From Sphingomonas sp. NBWT7 (lineage in GTDB: Bacteria > Pseudomonadota > Alphaproteobacteria > Sphingomonadales > Sphingomonadaceae), in assembly GCF_014217605.1 (NCBI RefSeq), contig NZ_CP043639.1, positions 1,139,501 to 1,203,500 on the forward strand: DNA of 64,000 nt, in the 5' to 3' direction. The first letter of the stretch is position 1; every line of letters starts with the position of its first letter. The notes below the pieces were generated by a model that saw only the letters and a list, made by a program, of their open reading frames with translations, did no database searches and was not told where the DNA came from. The translations under genes were made by a program, and so were the position numbers. Below, piece by piece: positions 20,484 to 30,237 of the stretch.

Positions 20484-21830
20484 TCAGCGCAGGCGGCCGC
20501 CCTTCAGCTTCGCCTTCTTGATCAGGTCGCCATATTGATGCGCCAGCAGGTGCGACTGAATCTGCGTCACCGTGTCCATCGTCACGTTCACCACGATCAG
20601 TAGGCTGGTGCCGCCGAGGTAGAAGGGAATCGACAGCGCCGACACGAGATACTCCGGCACCAAGCAGATGAAGGCGAGATACGCCGCACCGATCACGGTG
20701 ATTCGCGTCAACACGTAATCGAAATACTGCTCGGTGTTCTTGCCCGGGCGGATGCCGGGAACGAAGCCGCCGTAGCGCTTCAGATTCTCCGCCGTCTCCT
20801 CGGGATTGAACACCACCGCCGTATAAAAGAACGAGAAGAAGACGATGCCGGCGCCGTACAGCAGCATGTACAGCGGGCTGCCGTGCTGAAGATACTGGTT
20901 GAGCCTGATGATCGCATCGCCCCACCAGCTTTCGCCCGAGACGCGGTTGCCCGCGAACTGGGTGATGGTCAGCGGCAGCAGCAGCAGCGACGAGGCGAAG
21001 ATCGGCGGGATCACGCCCGCGGTGTTGATCTTGAGCGGCAGATGGCTGCGATCCGCCTGCATGCCGCGCTGCGTCTGGCGCTTCGGATACTGGATCAGGA
21101 TGCGACGCTGCGCGCGCTCCATGAAGCAGATGAACAGCACCAATCCGGCGACCGCCAGGATGATCGCGATGAGGATCGCGGGGTTCATCGAACCCGTGCG
21201 CCCGCCTTCGAGCAGGTTGACGATCGTCGTCGGCAGATGCGCGACGATGCCGGCCATGATGATCAGCGAGATGCCGTTGCCGATGCCGCGGCTGGTGATC
21301 TGTTCACCGATCCACATCAGGAACATCGTTCCGCCGATCAGCGAGATCACCGCCGCGACGCGGAACAGCGTCCCCGGCTCGACCACCGCACCGCCGGCCT
21401 CGAGGCCGGTGGCGATGACATAGCCCTGGATCGCCGTCAGCAGCACGGTGCCGTAGCGCGTGTACTGGTTGAGCTTCTTGCGCCCGCTCTCGCCTTCCTT
21501 CTTGATCGCCGCGAGCTGCGGCGACAGCGAGGTCGCGAGCTGCACCACGATTGAGGCGGTGATGTACGGCATCACGCCGAGCGCGATCAGCGAGGCGCGC
21601 TGCAACGCGCCGCCCGAGAAGGTGTTGAAGAAATCGAGCACGCCGCCCTGGGTCTGCTTGGCGAGCGCCGCCAGCCCCGTCGGATCGATGCCGGGAAGCG
21701 GCACGTAGCTCAGCAGGCGGAAGACGATCAGCGCGCCGATCGTAAACCACAGCCTCTTCTTGAGATCGGTCGCCTGCGCGAACTTCGCGAGGCTGATGCT
21801 TTGCGCCATCTGGTCGGCTGCGGATGCCAT
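20484..21830 (-). CDS. secY: Protein translocase subunit SecY
   Basis: 448-aa channel subunit of the Sec translocon in the inner membrane, with ten predicted membrane helices. Seen: LLSYVPLPGIDP in the first helix region, the plug-adjacent FSGGALQRASLIALGVMPYI, RYGTVLLTAIQGY, and the cytoplasmic loop PKRQTQRGMQADRSHLPLK. A promoter candidate in the 187-nt rplO-secY spacer could allow separate expression. Confidence 0.97.
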   Translation of the reverse strand: MASAADQMAQSISLAKFAQATDLKKRLWFTIGALIVFRLLSYVPLPGIDPTGLAALAKQTQGGVLDFFNTFSGGALQRASLIALGVMPYITASIVVQLATSLSPQLAAIKKEGESGRKKLNQYTRYGTVLLTAIQGYVIATGLEAGGAVVEPGTLFRVAAVISLIGGTMFLMWIGEQITSRGIGNGISLIIMAGIVAHLPTTIVNLLEGGRTGSMNPAILIAIILAVAGLVLFICFMERAQRRILIQYPKRQTQRGMQADRSHLPLKINTAGVIPPIFASSLLLLPLTITQFAGNRVSGESWWGDAIIRLNQYLQHGSPLYMLLYGAGIVFFSFFYTAVVFNPEETAENLKRYGGFVPGIRPGKNTEQYFDYVLTRITVIGAAYLAFICLVPEYLVSALSIPFYLGGTSLLIVVNVTMDTVTQIQSHLLAHQYGDLIKKAKLKGGRLR

Positions 21831-21892
21831 CGTACGTCGGTGCCTTCGGAAACGAAAACGGCGGAGGAGGTCTGCTGCCCCGCCCCGCCGCT

Positions 21893-21920
21893 CATATAGT
21901 CGCGCTCGATGGCTTGTCTA
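21893..21920 (-). promoter_or_regulatory. Candidate promoter for secY-adk
   Basis: On the minus strand TAGACA (21920-21915), a 16-nt spacer, then TATATG (21898-21893), 63 nt upstream of the secY start. Five of six and four of six consensus bases match. It lies in an unusually long gap for this cluster; function is inferred only. Confidence 0.35.
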
Positions 21921-21985
21921 ACCCAGCGAGCATATTCCGCCCCGGCACGAAGCCGGAAGCCCAATCACGAGCGGCGCGCGACTGG

Positions 21986-22006
21986 ACCCCGGCGCATGGC
22001 CGGGGT
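21986..22006. repeat. GC-rich hairpin downstream of rplO
   Basis: ACCCCGGC and GCCGGGGT form an 8-bp stem with a 5-nt loop, 12 nt beyond the rplO stop. The CCCCGGC/GCCGGGG form resembles intergenic repeats common in sphingomonad genomes; that comparison is from memory. No T tract, so it is not a clear terminator. Confidence 0.4.
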
Positions 22007-22017
22007 GGCAGCCTGGC

Positions 22018-22560
22018 TTACTTGCCCTGCTTGGCGGCCTTGTTGGTGAGACGCTCTTCGCGCGCCTTGCCCTTCTTCGCCTTCGCCTTGTCGGCCGCGG
22101 CGACGACGTCGATCACGGTAACGCTGCCGCCAGCCTTCTCGATCGCCTCTCGCGCACCGGCGGAGACGCCAGCGACCGCGAGGTTGAGCTTCGCGCTGAT
22201 TTCGCCCTTGCCGAGCAGGCGGACACCATCCTTGCCGCCCCGCGCCAGGCCAGCGGCCTTCAGCGCCGCATGGTCGAGATCGGTGCCGGTCAGCTTGCCG
22301 CTGTCGATTGCCTTCTGGAGCTCGCCGGTGTTGACCACGGCATAGTCCTTGGCGAAGATGTTGTTGAAGCCGCGCTTCGGCAGACGCATGTGAAGCGGCA
22401 TCTGGCCGCCCTCGAAGCCCGCGATCGAAACGCCTTCACGGCTCTTCTGGCCCTTCTGGCCGCGACCGCCGGTCTTGCCCTTGCCCGAGCCGATACCACG
22501 GCCCACGCGCATCCGGCGATGGCGCGCGCCCTCGTTGTCGCGCAGTTCGTTCAGTTTCAT
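22018..22560 (-). CDS. rplO: 50S ribosomal protein L15
   Basis: 180 aa. The N-terminus [16 protein letters not shown] and the Gly-rich rRNA-binding segment [20 protein letters not shown] identify L15; [17 protein letters not shown] follows. It carries a basic C-terminal extension ([18 protein letters not shown]), making it about 35 residues longer than the E. coli protein. Confidence 0.97.
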   Translation of the reverse strand: MKLNELRDNEGARHRRMRVGRGIGSGKGKTGGRGQKGQKSREGVSIAGFEGGQMPLHMRLPKRGFNNIFAKDYAVVNTGELQKAIDSGKLTGTDLDHAALKAAGLARGGKDGVRLLGKGEISAKLNLAVAGVSAGAREAIEKAGGSVTVIDVVAAADKAKAKKGKAREERLTNKAAKQGK

Positions 22561-22671
22561 GTGTGCACTCGCTTTCGCTTCTGTCGCGCTAAAAACAGGA
22601 TGGTGATAAAAAGGAAGGGGGCCCGTTAGCCCCCTCCCCCGTATTTGTCACTAGGTGATCGCAAGGACCGT

Positions 22672-22848
22672 TCAGTCCTGCACTTCCACCATGTGATGCA
22701 CCTTGCGGATCATGCCGCGGACCTCGGGGCTATCCTCGAGCTCCGAAACACGGTGCATCTTGTTGAGGCCCAGCCCGACAAGCGTCGCGCGCTGGTCCTT
22801 GGTGCGACGGATCGGCGATCCGGTCTGCTTTACCTTGATCGTTGCCAT
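22672..22848 (-). CDS. rpmD: 50S ribosomal protein L30
   Basis: 58-aa protein beginning [20 protein letters not shown] and containing [19 protein letters not shown], the L30 signature. It lies 6 nt after rpsE, and 111 nt before rplO, the standard spc-cluster order. Confidence 0.96.
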   Translation of the reverse strand: MATIKVKQTGSPIRRTKDQRATLVGLGLNKMHRVSELEDSPEVRGMIRKVHHMVEVQD

Positions 22849-22854
22849 GCCGGC

Positions 22855-23631
22855 TTACTCCGTGACGGCCGCAGCGTCCGCCTCGGCGGTCTGCGAACCA
22901 CCGCGGCCGAGCAGGTCGGCGATCTTCTTGCCACGACGCTGAGCGACCGACTTCGGCGAAGTCTGATTGTTCAGCGCCTCGAACGTGGCGCGGATCATGT
23001 TGTAGGGGTTCGACGTGCCGACCGACTTGGTCACCACGTCGGCGACACCGAGCGACTCGAAGATCGCGCGCATCGGGCCGCCGGCGATGATGCCGGTACC
23101 CTGCGGCGCCGAGCGCACCGTCACGCGGCCGGCTCCGAAGTGACCGTTGACGTCATGATGCAGCGTGCGGCCTTCCTTCAGCGGCACGCGCACCATCGCC
23201 TTCTTGGCCGATGCGGTCGCCTTGGAGATCGCCTCGGGCACCTCGCGCGCCTTGCCGTGGCCGAAGCCGACGCGGCCCTTGCCATCGCCCACGACGACCA
23301 GCGCCGCGAAGCCGAAGCGCTTGCCGCCCTTCACCGTCTTCGACACGCGGTTGATGTGAACGAGCTTCTCGATCAGCTCCTCGCCACCATCATCGCGATT
23401 GCGATCGTCGCGACGCCCGTCACGGCGCCCACCGGGACCACCGCGATTGCCGCCGGGGCCACCGCGACCGCGATTGCCGCCGCCGCCCGGGCCGCCGCGC
23501 CCGCGACCACCGCCCTGGTAGCCGCCACCGCCGCCCCCCTGGTAACCGCCGCCCTGCTGGGGCGCTTCGGCCTGCGTGGTGGCAGGCGCGTCCTGCTGCG
23601 GCGTGTCCGGCGTGTTGTTCTCGTCAGCCAT
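22855..23631 (-). CDS. rpsE: 30S ribosomal protein S5 with Gly/Arg-rich N-terminal extension
   Basis: 258 aa, against about 167 for E. coli S5. The S5 core starts near residue 83 ([20 protein letters not shown]) and includes [20 protein letters not shown] and the KH-like region, then [19 protein letters not shown]. Residues 1-82 are extra: an acidic/Gln-rich lead, then about 45 residues of GGGYQGG and RGRGGPGG repeats ending in an Arg/Asp stretch. This low-complexity RGG-like tail would sit at the mRNA entry/decoding side of the 30S. It does not interrupt the core, and the frame is continuous with the ATG just after rplR. Confidence 0.95.
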   Translation of the reverse strand: MADENNTPDTPQQDAPATTQAEAPQQGGGYQGGGGGGYQGGGRGRGGPGGGGNRGRGGPGGNRGGPGGRRDGRRDDRNRDDGGEELIEKLVHINRVSKTVKGGKRFGFAALVVVGDGKGRVGFGHGKAREVPEAISKATASAKKAMVRVPLKEGRTLHHDVNGHFGAGRVTVRSAPQGTGIIAGGPMRAIFESLGVADVVTKSVGTSNPYNMIRATFEALNNQTSPKSVAQRRGKKIADLLGRGGSQTAEADAAAVTE

Positions 23632-23634
23632 GTC

Positions 23635-23985
23635 TTAGAACTCCAGTCCGGCTGCGCGCGCGGCTTCCGCCAGCGCCTTCACCCGGCCGTGAAAGAGGAA
23701 GCCGCCACGATCGAACACGACCTGCGTCACGCCGGCCGCCTTCGCGGCCTCCGCGATGCGCGTGCCGACCGCCGTCGCCGCGTCGATGTTCGCGGTCGAG
23801 CCCTCGTGGCCCTGCAGCGTCGATGCCGCCGCGACGGTGCGACCCTGCGCGTCGTCGATCACCTGGGCATAGATGTGCTTGCCCGAACGGTGGATCGACA
23901 GGCGAGGACGCGTGCCGCTGCGCGCGCGAAGCGCCGTGCGGTTGCGGCGACGCCGCTTCTCGAAAAGCGAAAGGCCCTTGGTCAC
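23635..23985 (-). CDS. rplR: 50S ribosomal protein L18
   Basis: 116-aa 5S-rRNA-binding protein. Seen: [40 protein letters not shown] and the ending [21 protein letters not shown]. Its ATG overlaps the rplF stop by 4 nt and its stop is 3 nt before rpsE. Confidence 0.97.
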   Translation of the reverse strand: MTKGLSLFEKRRRRNRTALRARSGTRPRLSIHRSGKHIYAQVIDDAQGRTVAAASTLQGHEGSTANIDAATAVGTRIAEAAKAAGVTQVVFDRGGFLFHGRVKALAEAARAAGLEF

Positions 23986-24515
23986 TTCTTCTTTCCTTCC
24001 TTACGGAAGATGAACTCGCCGTCGTACTTGATGCCCTTGCCCTTGTACGGCTCGGGCTTGCGCCAGCGGCGGATCTCGGCGGCCAGCTGACCGACCTTCT
24101 GCTTGTCGGCACCGCTGATCTCGACGGTGGTCGCGTCCGGCGTCTTCACCTCGATGCCTTCCGGCACGTCGATGTTGACGTCGTGGCTGTAGCCGAGCTG
24201 CAGCTTGAGGTTGCGACCCTGCGCCGCCGCACGATAGCCGACGCCCGTGATCACCAGCTTCTTGCTGAAGCCTTCGGTCACGCCGGTCACCAGGTTCTGC
24301 ACCATGGTCCGCTGCATGCCCCAGAAGGCGCGCGCCTTCTTGGTGTCGTTCGCCGGCTGCACCGCGATGCCGTCCGACTGCACGTCGTAGGTGATGAGGT
24401 CGGACATCTGCATGGCCAACGTGCCCTTGGGGCCCTTGACCGACAGCTTGTTGCCATCGACCGTCGCGGTCACGCCCGCAGGTACGGCCACGGCCTTCTT
24501 ACCGATGCGGCTCAT
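23982..24515 (-). CDS. rplF: 50S ribosomal protein L6
   Basis: 177-aa protein of the 50S factor-binding region. It starts [20 protein letters not shown] and ends with the conserved [17 protein letters not shown] and a Lys-rich tail. One-nucleotide overlap with rpsH and four-nucleotide overlap with rplR show tight coupling. Confidence 0.98.
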   Translation of the reverse strand: MSRIGKKAVAVPAGVTATVDGNKLSVKGPKGTLAMQMSDLITYDVQSDGIAVQPANDTKKARAFWGMQRTMVQNLVTGVTEGFSKKLVITGVGYRAAAQGRNLKLQLGYSHDVNIDVPEGIEVKTPDATTVEISGADKQKVGQLAAEIRRWRKPEPYKGKGIKYDGEFIFRKEGKKK

Positions 24516-24910
24516 CAGAACACCTCCGCGAGCACTTCGCCGCCGACGTTCTGCTCGCGCGCCTCGGCATCCGAGAGCACGCCGCGCGGCGTCGAGACGA
24601 TGGTGATGCCCAGGCCGTTCATGATCCGCGGCAGGTCGTTCGACCCGCTGTAGATCCGGCGACCCGGCTTCGAGACGCGCGCGACGTGCTTGATCGCCGG
24701 CTGACCCTCGAAATACTTGAGCTCGATGCGGACACCCTTGACGGGGCCCATCTCTTCTTCACTGTAGCCGCGGATGTAGCCCTCGCGCTGAAGCACGTCG
24801 AGCACGCGAACGCGCAGCTTGGACGCCGGCGAGAGGACGGAGTCCTTCTTCGCCCGCTGCCCGTTGCGGATGCGGGTGAGCAGGTCACCCAGGGGATCGG
24901 TCACTGCCAT
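24515..24910 (-). CDS. rpsH: 30S ribosomal protein S8
   Basis: 131-aa central-domain 16S binder; in E. coli its homologue also represses the spc operon. [18 protein letters not shown] at the start and [20 protein letters not shown] near the end are diagnostic. It is 10 nt downstream of rpsN. Confidence 0.98.
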   Translation of the reverse strand: MAVTDPLGDLLTRIRNGQRAKKDSVLSPASKLRVRVLDVLQREGYIRGYSEEEMGPVKGVRIELKYFEGQPAIKHVARVSKPGRRIYSGSNDLPRIMNGLGITIVSTPRGVLSDAEAREQNVGGEVLAEVF

Positions 24911-24920
24911 CTTGGTGTCC

Positions 24921-25226
24921 TTACCAGCTCGACTTCGTCAGACCGGGGATCAGGCCCTTGTTGGCCAGATCGCGCAGCATGACGCGGGCAAGACGGAACT
25001 TGCGGTAATAAGCGCGCGGCCGGCCGGTGATCTCGCAGCGATTGCGGACCCGCGTCGGGTTCGAATTGCGCGGCAGCTCGGCCATCTTCAGGCGCGCGAT
25101 GAGACGCTCGGTCTCGTCGAGCGACTGGTCGTTCGCCGCCGCCTTCAGCTTCGCCCACTTGGGGGCATATTGCTTCACGAGCTTCTTACGACGCTCGTTC
25201 TTGTTCACGGAACTCAGTTTCGCCAT
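24921..25226 (-). CDS. rpsN: 30S ribosomal protein S14, zinc-free form
   Basis: 101-aa long form of S14. The C-terminal half contains [17 protein letters not shown] with one Cys only, so it lacks the CxxC...CxxC zinc site of the short form and should be zinc-independent. It follows rplE by 38 nt. Confidence 0.97.
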   Translation of the reverse strand: MAKLSSVNKNERRKKLVKQYAPKWAKLKAAANDQSLDETERLIARLKMAELPRNSNPTRVRNRCEITGRPRAYYRKFRLARVMLRDLANKGLIPGLTKSSW

Positions 25227-25264
25227 GGACTTAAGCTCTCTCGTTCAGTTCGTTGCTACGGGGC

Positions 25265-25846
25265 TCACGCCGCCTGCTTCTCTTCTGCGTCCTCGTCGCG
25301 CGGGAACGGGAAACCGAACAGACGCAGCAGCTCGCGCGCCTCGTCGTCCGTCTTCGCGCTCGTCGTGACGATCACGTCCATGCCGCGCACCTTGTCGATG
25401 CGGTCATAGTTGATTTCCGGGAAAACCAGCTGCTCCTTGAGGCCGCAGGCGTAATTGCCGCGTCCGTCGAAGCTCTTCGGGTTCAGCCCGCGGAAGTCGC
25501 GCACACGCGGCAGCGCGATCGTGATGAAGCGATCGAGGAATTCGTACATCCGCTCGCGGCGAAGCGTCACCTTCACGCCAATCGGCATGCCTTCACGCAG
25601 CTTGAACTGCGCGATCGACTTCTTCGCCTTGGTAATCACCGGCTTCTGGCCAGCAATCAGCTCCATTTCCGACGCCGCCTGCTCGACGCGCTTCTTGTCC
25701 TGGGTCGCCTCGCCGACGCCCATGTTGAGCACGATCTTCTCGATCCGCGGAATCTCAAGGACGTTCTTGTAACCGAACTTGTCGGTCATCGCCTTGACGA
25801 TGCGATCGTCGTAGATCGCCTTCATGCGGGGCTTGTAATCAGCCAC
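25265..25846 (-). CDS. rplE: 50S ribosomal protein L5
   Basis: 193-aa 5S-rRNA-binding protein at the central protuberance. Motifs: [20 protein letters not shown]-type region read here as [18 protein letters not shown], and [19 protein letters not shown] near the end. Its start overlaps the rplX stop by 8 nt. Confidence 0.98.
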   Translation of the reverse strand: MADYKPRMKAIYDDRIVKAMTDKFGYKNVLEIPRIEKIVLNMGVGEATQDKKRVEQAASEMELIAGQKPVITKAKKSIAQFKLREGMPIGVKVTLRRERMYEFLDRFITIALPRVRDFRGLNPKSFDGRGNYACGLKEQLVFPEINYDRIDKVRGMDVIVTTSAKTDDEARELLRLFGFPFPRDEDAEEKQAA

Positions 25847-26156
25847 TGATCTTCTCCCCCGTCTTGACGGCGACGCGGACCTTCTTGCCGTCCAGCGTCT
25901 CGAAACGAACGCGCGTCGGCTTGCCGTCGGCGGTGACGTGCGCGACCTTGGAGACGTGCAGCGGCGCCTCGAAGCGCTTCAGCCCGCCCTGCGGATCGTT
26001 CTGCGTCGGCTTGGTGTGACGCGTCGCGACGTTGACGCCGCCGACGATGACCTTGCCGTCCTTCGGCATGGCGGCAGTGACGGTGCCCGTCTTGCCCTTG
26101 TCCTTGCCGGACAGGACGATGACCTGGTCACCCTTCTTGATCTTGGCAGCGGCCAT
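25839..26156 (-). CDS. rplX: 50S ribosomal protein L24
   Basis: 105-aa assembly-initiator protein of the 50S subunit. The KOW motif is visible as [18 protein letters not shown] near residues 7-24. Overlaps rplN by one nucleotide and rplE by eight. Confidence 0.97.
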   Translation of the reverse strand: MAAAKIKKGDQVIVLSGKDKGKTGTVTAAMPKDGKVIVGGVNVATRHTKPTQNDPQGGLKRFEAPLHVSKVAHVTADGKPTRVRFETLDGKKVRVAVKTGEKISG

Positions 26157-26524
26157 TACAGGACCTCCGGAGCCAGCGAGATGATCTTCATGTGCTTCTT
26201 GCCGCGCAATTCACGCACGACCGGGCCGAAGATACGGGTGCCGATCGGCTCCTCGTTCTTGTTGACCAGCACCGCGGCGTTCGAATCGAAACGGATGGTC
26301 GAGCCGTCCGCGCGATGAATGTCCTTGGCGGTGCGCACGATGACGGCGCGATGCACGTCACCCTTCTTCACCTTGCCGCGCGGCTGCGCTTCCTTGATCG
26401 ACACGACGATGATGTCGCCGACGCCGGCGGTGCGGCGCTTGGACCCGCCAAGCACCTTGATGCACTGCACCCGCTTCGCGCCGCTGTTGTCAGCGACGTC
26501 GAGATTGGACTGCATCTGGATCAC
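26156..26524 (-). CDS. rplN: 50S ribosomal protein L14
   Basis: 122-aa protein at the subunit interface. It starts [19 protein letters not shown] and includes [18 protein letters not shown] and [13 protein letters not shown]. First gene of the spc group; the 250-nt gap to rpsQ upstream contains terminator-like structures, consistent with a new transcription unit starting here. Confidence 0.98.
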   Translation of the reverse strand: MIQMQSNLDVADNSGAKRVQCIKVLGGSKRRTAGVGDIIVVSIKEAQPRGKVKKGDVHRAVIVRTAKDIHRADGSTIRFDSNAAVLVNKNEEPIGTRIFGPVVRELRGKKHMKIISLAPEVL

Positions 26525-26576
26525 TGATCCGCTTCCTTCTCGCTAATGGGGTGGATACCGACCCAACCCCGCCTTG

Positions 26577-26616
26577 AAAAAAATGACCCCGGCCGCGGCG
26601 ATCCGCGTCCAGGGGG
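26577..26616 (-). terminator. Terminator-like hairpin with T7 tract between rpsQ and rplN
   Basis: On the minus strand a CCCCC...GGGG outer pairing and a perfect CGCGG-ATCG-CCGCG inner stem are followed by TCA and then seven T (26583-26577). This is the best intrinsic-terminator signature inside the ribosomal cluster and lies 52 nt before the rplN start. Confidence 0.6.
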
Positions 26617-26630
26617 AGCGGCCCGATAGC

Positions 26631-26665
26631 CGCCCCGCGGGAAAAAAGCAATGCCCCGCGGGGCG
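26631..26665. repeat. 11-bp GC inverted repeat with alternative pairing upstream of the rpsQ-rplN terminator
   Basis: CGCCCCGCGGG and CCCGCGGGGCG pair perfectly around a 13-nt loop that, on the minus strand, contains TTTTTT. The first transcribed arm with its flank is itself self-complementary (GCCCCGCGGGGC) and would precede that T run, so two mutually exclusive folds are possible, one terminator-like. Confidence 0.5.
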
Positions 26666-26774
26666 CCGCCTTCTCCTGCTCTCGATCGCCTCCGCCCCTC
26701 GCCCGGTCTCCGGCATGATCCGGACCCTGGACGATACTGACAGACGCGCCCTGTTGTTCGATCCGACGCGCGGC

Positions 26775-27059
26775 TTACGCCGACGCCGGCTCGTCGATCT
26801 CGACCCGCTCGGGCGTCGCGTGGGTGTTCACCCGATCGATCACCTTCCAGGTCTTCAGCTTGGAGATCGGCGCGGTCTCTTCAATCCGCACGGTCTCGCC
26901 CTGCTTGTACTCGTTGCCCTCGTCATGGGCATGGTACTTCTTCGAACGGCGGATGATCTTGCCGTAGAGCGGGTGCTTCACCTTGCGCTCGACGTTCACC
27001 ACCACCGTCTTGTCGCCCTTGTCGGAGACGATCAGCCCGGTCAGCACGCGCTTCGGCAT
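26775..27059 (-). CDS. rpsQ: 30S ribosomal protein S17
   Basis: 94-aa OB-fold 16S-binding protein. [20 protein letters not shown] starts the protein; [20 protein letters not shown] and [13 protein letters not shown] are conserved. A short acidic C-terminal extension follows. Last gene of the S10 group. Confidence 0.97.
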   Translation of the reverse strand: MPKRVLTGLIVSDKGDKTVVVNVERKVKHPLYGKIIRRSKKYHAHDEGNEYKQGETVRIEETAPISKLKTWKVIDRVNTHATPERVEIDEPASA

Positions 27060-27072
27060 GTGCTAGGGTCCT

Positions 27073-27276
27073 TTACTTGCCGGTCGCAGCGGTGCGCTGC
27101 GACTGGAGGGTCTTGATGCGGGCGATGTCCTTGCGGACCTCACGCACGCGGCTCGGCTTCTCGAGCTGGTTGGTCGCCGCCTGGAAGCGCAGGTTGAACT
27201 GCTCGCGCTTCAGGTTGCCCAGCTGTTCGGACAGCTGATCGTCCGATTGGCCGTTGAAATCGGTCTTCTTCGCCAT
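27073..27276 (-). CDS. rpmC: 50S ribosomal protein L29
   Basis: 67-aa protein at the peptide exit tunnel. Within [20 protein letters not shown] and [18 protein letters not shown] the L29 signature is clear; [15 protein letters not shown] ends it. An open frame continues upstream through rplP in another phase; the ATG at 27276, two nt after the rplP stop, is the real start. Confidence 0.96.
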   Translation of the reverse strand: MAKKTDFNGQSDDQLSEQLGNLKREQFNLRFQAATNQLEKPSRVREVRKDIARIKTLQSQRTAATGK

Positions 27277-27278
27277 GA

Positions 27279-27713
27279 TCACTCGCCTCCGAGGTGCGTG
27301 GTGTCGCCGAGACGCGCCACGACCTTGGTCTTGATGGGGAGCTTCATCGCCGCGCGCTCGAAAGCCTCCGCAGCGAGCGGCCCCGGAACGCCGTCGAGCT
27401 CGAACAGGATGCGGCCCGGCTTGACGCGCGCCGCCCAGAATTCCGGCGAGCCCTTGCCCGAGCCCATGCGGACTTCGGCCGGCTTGCCCGAAACCGGAAC
27501 GTCCGGGAACACACGGATCCACAAACGCCCCTGGCGCTTGATGTGGCGCGTGATCGCGCGGCGGGCCGCCTCGATCTGGCGTGCAGTGATCCGCTCCGGC
27601 TCCATCGCCTTCAGGCCATAGGCGCCGAAGTTGAGCGCGGTGCCGCCCTTGGCGTCGCCGCTGATGCGGCCCTTGAACGCCTTGCGGAACTTGGTGCGCT
27701 TTGGTTGCAGCAC
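27279..27713 (-). CDS. rplP: 50S ribosomal protein L16
   Basis: 144-aa protein near the A site. [19 protein letters not shown] opens it; [40 protein letters not shown] and the acidic ending are typical. 12 nt after rpsC. Confidence 0.98.
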   Translation of the reverse strand: MLQPKRTKFRKAFKGRISGDAKGGTALNFGAYGLKAMEPERITARQIEAARRAITRHIKRQGRLWIRVFPDVPVSGKPAEVRMGSGKGSPEFWAARVKPGRILFELDGVPGPLAAEAFERAAMKLPIKTKVVARLGDTTHLGGE

Positions 27714-27725
27714 TTCTTCTACTCC

Positions 27726-28433
27726 TTAGCGGCGGTCGTCGCGCGCGGGGCGCACGCCGGAGGTCTGAGCCTCCATCATCAGCCGGTCGGTGGCCATCGG
27801 ATCATGGCCGAGGATCTCGCCCTTGAAGATCCAGACCTTCACGCCGCACACGCCATAAGCGGTGTGAGCCTGCGCCTCGGCATAATCCATGTTCGCGCGC
27901 AGCGTGTGCAGCGGAACGCGGCCCTCGCGATAGCTCTCGGCGCGCGCGATCTCGGCGCCGCCGAGGCGACCACCGCACGCGACGCGGATGCCGTCGGCAC
28001 CCAGGCGCATCGCCGACTGCACCGCGCGCTTCATCGCACGGCGGAACGCGATACGGCGCTCGAGCTGATCGGCGATACCTTGGGCGACGAGCTTAGCGTC
28101 GACTTCCGGCTTGCGGATCTCGACGATGTTCAGCGACACGTCCGACGAGGTCATCGAGCCGAGCGTCTTGCGCAGCTTCTCGATGTCCGAGCCCTTCTTG
28201 CCGATGATGACACCGGGACGCGCGGCATAGATCGAGATGCGGCAAAGCTTGGCCGGACGCTCGATCACCACCTTGGAGATCGCCGCCTGCGGCAGCGTCT
28301 TCACGATGTACTGGCGGATCTTGAGATCCTCCAGCAGCAGGCGACCATAGTCCGCGCCGTCGGCGTACCAGCGGCTGTCCCAGGTGCGGTTGATCTGCAG
28401 GCGCAGACCGATCGGGTTGCTCTTGTGACCCAT
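27726..28433 (-). CDS. rpsC: 30S ribosomal protein S3
   Basis: 235-aa protein of the mRNA entry site. The KH-domain loop GVIIGKKG is at residues 74-81, and the C-terminal domain includes [20 protein letters not shown]. The start overlaps the rplV stop by one nucleotide. Confidence 0.98.
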   Translation of the reverse strand: MGHKSNPIGLRLQINRTWDSRWYADGADYGRLLLEDLKIRQYIVKTLPQAAISKVVIERPAKLCRISIYAARPGVIIGKKGSDIEKLRKTLGSMTSSDVSLNIVEIRKPEVDAKLVAQGIADQLERRIAFRRAMKRAVQSAMRLGADGIRVACGGRLGGAEIARAESYREGRVPLHTLRANMDYAEAQAHTAYGVCGVKVWIFKGEILGHDPMATDRLMMEAQTSGVRPARDDRR

Positions 28434-28810
28434 TAGGCTTCTTCCTGCTCGCGCACGACGATCCGCAGCCGCGAGAACGGCTTCAGGATACGGGTGGACT
28501 TGCCGCGGCCGCGCGTGGCGAACCGCTTCATGGTGATCGACTTGCCGACCGACGCCTCGGCGACGACCAGCGAGTCGACGTCGAGGTTGTGGTTGTTCTC
28601 GGCGTTGGCGATCGCGGATGCGAGCACCTTGCGCGCGTCGACCGCCATGCCCTTGGTCGAGAAGGTCAGGATGTTCATCGCATCGCCGGCCTTCTTGCCA
28701 CGGATCAGCGCCGCGACGAGGCCGAGCTTCTGCGCCGAGCCGCGGATCTGCGTGCCGACCGACAGCGCTTCCTTCTCGCCGACCTTGCGGGGGGACTTAG
28801 GCTTGCTCAT
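28433..28810 (-). CDS. rplV: 50S ribosomal protein L22
   Basis: 125-aa exit-tunnel protein. The tunnel-lining beta-hairpin region reads [20 protein letters not shown]; no deletion of the macrolide-sensitive hairpin is visible. Overlaps rpsS and rpsC by one nucleotide each. Confidence 0.97.
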   Translation of the reverse strand: MSKPKSPRKVGEKEALSVGTQIRGSAQKLGLVAALIRGKKAGDAMNILTFSTKGMAVDARKVLASAIANAENNHNLDVDSLVVAEASVGKSITMKRFATRGRGKSTRILKPFSRLRIVVREQEEA

Positions 28811-29088
28811 CAGCGCTTGCCCTTCTTGTCAGCGGCATGGCCGGGGAAGTAGCGCGTCGGCGCGAACTCGCCCAGCTTCATGCCGACCATCTCTTCGTTC
28901 ACCGACACCGGCACGAACTTGCGGCCGTTGTAGACGTTGAACGTCAGACCGACGAACTGCGGCAGGATGGTCGAACGACGCGACCAGGTCTTGATCGGAC
29001 CCGAACGACCATTCTGATCCTGCGCCACCTCTGCCTTCTTCAGCAGGTGAAGGTCCACGAACGGACCCTTCCAGACGGAGCGAGCCAT
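28810..29088 (-). CDS. rpsS: 30S ribosomal protein S19
   Basis: 92-aa head protein. [20 protein letters not shown] opens it; [20 protein letters not shown] and [15 protein letters not shown] are diagnostic. Sits between rplB and rplV with one-nucleotide overlaps on both sides. Confidence 0.98.
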   Translation of the reverse strand: MARSVWKGPFVDLHLLKKAEVAQDQNGRSGPIKTWSRRSTILPQFVGLTFNVYNGRKFVPVSVNEEMVGMKLGEFAPTRYFPGHAADKKGKR

Positions 29089-29921
29089 TACTTCTTCCTC
29101 GCGTGACGGCTGCGGATGATCATCTTGTCCGTCGCCTTGTTATGGCGGGTGCGCGCACCCTTCGTCGGCTTGCCCCACGGGGTGACCGGGTGACGGCCGC
29201 CCGAGGTGCGGCCTTCACCACCGCCGTGCGGGTGGTCGACCGGGTTCTTCGCGACGCCGCGGGTCAGCGGACGCTTGCCCATCCAGCGCGAACGACCGGC
29301 CTTGCCGAAGTTCTGGTTCTGGTTGTCGGGGTTCGACACCGCGCCGACCGTCGCCATGCAATCGCTGCGGATGTAGCGCTGCTCGCCCGAGTTGAGGCGA
29401 ACGATCACCATCCCGCGATCACGGCCGACGACCTGAACGTAGGTGCCCGCCGAGCGCGCGATCTGCCCGCCCTTGCCGGGCTTCATCTCCACGTTGTGGA
29501 CGATCGTGCCGACCGGCATCTGGCCGAGTTCCATCGCATTGCCCGGCTTCACGTCGGTCTTCTTGCCCGCGACGACCTTATCGCCGACCGAAAGACGCTG
29601 CGGCGCGATGATGTACGCCAGCTCTTCGTCCGGATACTTGATCAGCGCGATGAACGCAGTGCGGTTGGGATCGTATTCCAGCCGCTCGACCGTGCCGATG
29701 ACGTCCCACTTGCGGCGCTTGAAATCGACGTAGCGATAGCGCTGCTTGTGGCCGCCCGCGATGCCGCGCGACGTGACGTGGCCCTTGTTGTTGCGGCCAC
29801 CGCTCTTGCGCTTGCCTTCGGTCAGCGCCTTGACGGGGCCGCCCTTGTGCAGGCCGGAACGGTCGATGAGGACCAGCCCGCGCATCGCGGGGCTGGTCGG
29901 GTTATATTGCTTGAGTGCCAT
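29088..29921 (-). CDS. rplB: 50S ribosomal protein L2
   Basis: 277-aa peptidyl-transferase-centre protein. Conserved blocks: [20 protein letters not shown], and the C-terminal [20 protein letters not shown] containing the functionally important His. Spacing to rplW is one nucleotide. Confidence 0.98.
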   Translation of the reverse strand: MALKQYNPTSPAMRGLVLIDRSGLHKGGPVKALTEGKRKSGGRNNKGHVTSRGIAGGHKQRYRYVDFKRRKWDVIGTVERLEYDPNRTAFIALIKYPDEELAYIIAPQRLSVGDKVVAGKKTDVKPGNAMELGQMPVGTIVHNVEMKPGKGGQIARSAGTYVQVVGRDRGMVIVRLNSGEQRYIRSDCMATVGAVSNPDNQNQNFGKAGRSRWMGKRPLTRGVAKNPVDHPHGGGEGRTSGGRHPVTPWGKPTKGARTRHNKATDKMIIRSRHARKK

Positions 29922-29922
29922 C

Positions 29923-30237
29923 TTACTTGGCCCCCTCGGTGACGTCGATCGACTGCCCGTCCTTGAGCGTGACGATCGCCTTCTTCATGTCCGACCGGAA
30001 ATAGGGCTTGCCCTTCCAGCGCTTCGTCTTGCCCTTCTGGACGATGGTGTTCACGCCTACGACGCTGACGTCGAAGATCGCTTCCACCGCCGCCTTGATC
30101 TCCGGCTTGGACGCGCTCTGGGCGACCTTGAACACCACGGCGTTCTCCTCGGAGAGAAGGGTCGACTTCTCGGTGATGTGCGGCGCAACGATCACGTCGT
30201 AGTGACGGTTGTCGATCGCCTTCTGCTGCTTAGCCAT
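29923..30237 (-). CDS. rplW: 50S ribosomal protein L23
   Basis: 104-aa exit-tunnel protein that docks trigger factor and [23 protein letters not shown] is the conserved start of the fold, and [18 protein letters not shown] its end. Overlaps the rplD stop by eight nucleotides. Confidence 0.97.
   Translation of the reverse strand: MAKQQKAIDNRHYDVIVAPHITEKSTLLSEENAVVFKVAQSASKPEIKAAVEAIFDVSVVGVNTIVQKGKTKRWKGKPYFRSDMKKAIVTLKDGQSIDVTEGAK

Noticed and set aside
22645..24090. 481-codon open frame on the plus strand
   Set aside because: Antisense to rpmD, rpsE, rplR and rplF. High GC with third-position bias opens long frames opposite real genes; its composition (Ala, Arg, His, Leu) shows no family resemblance.
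27294..28436. 380-codon open frame on the plus strand
   Set aside because: Antisense to rplP and rpsC; the minus-strand proteins are unmistakable.
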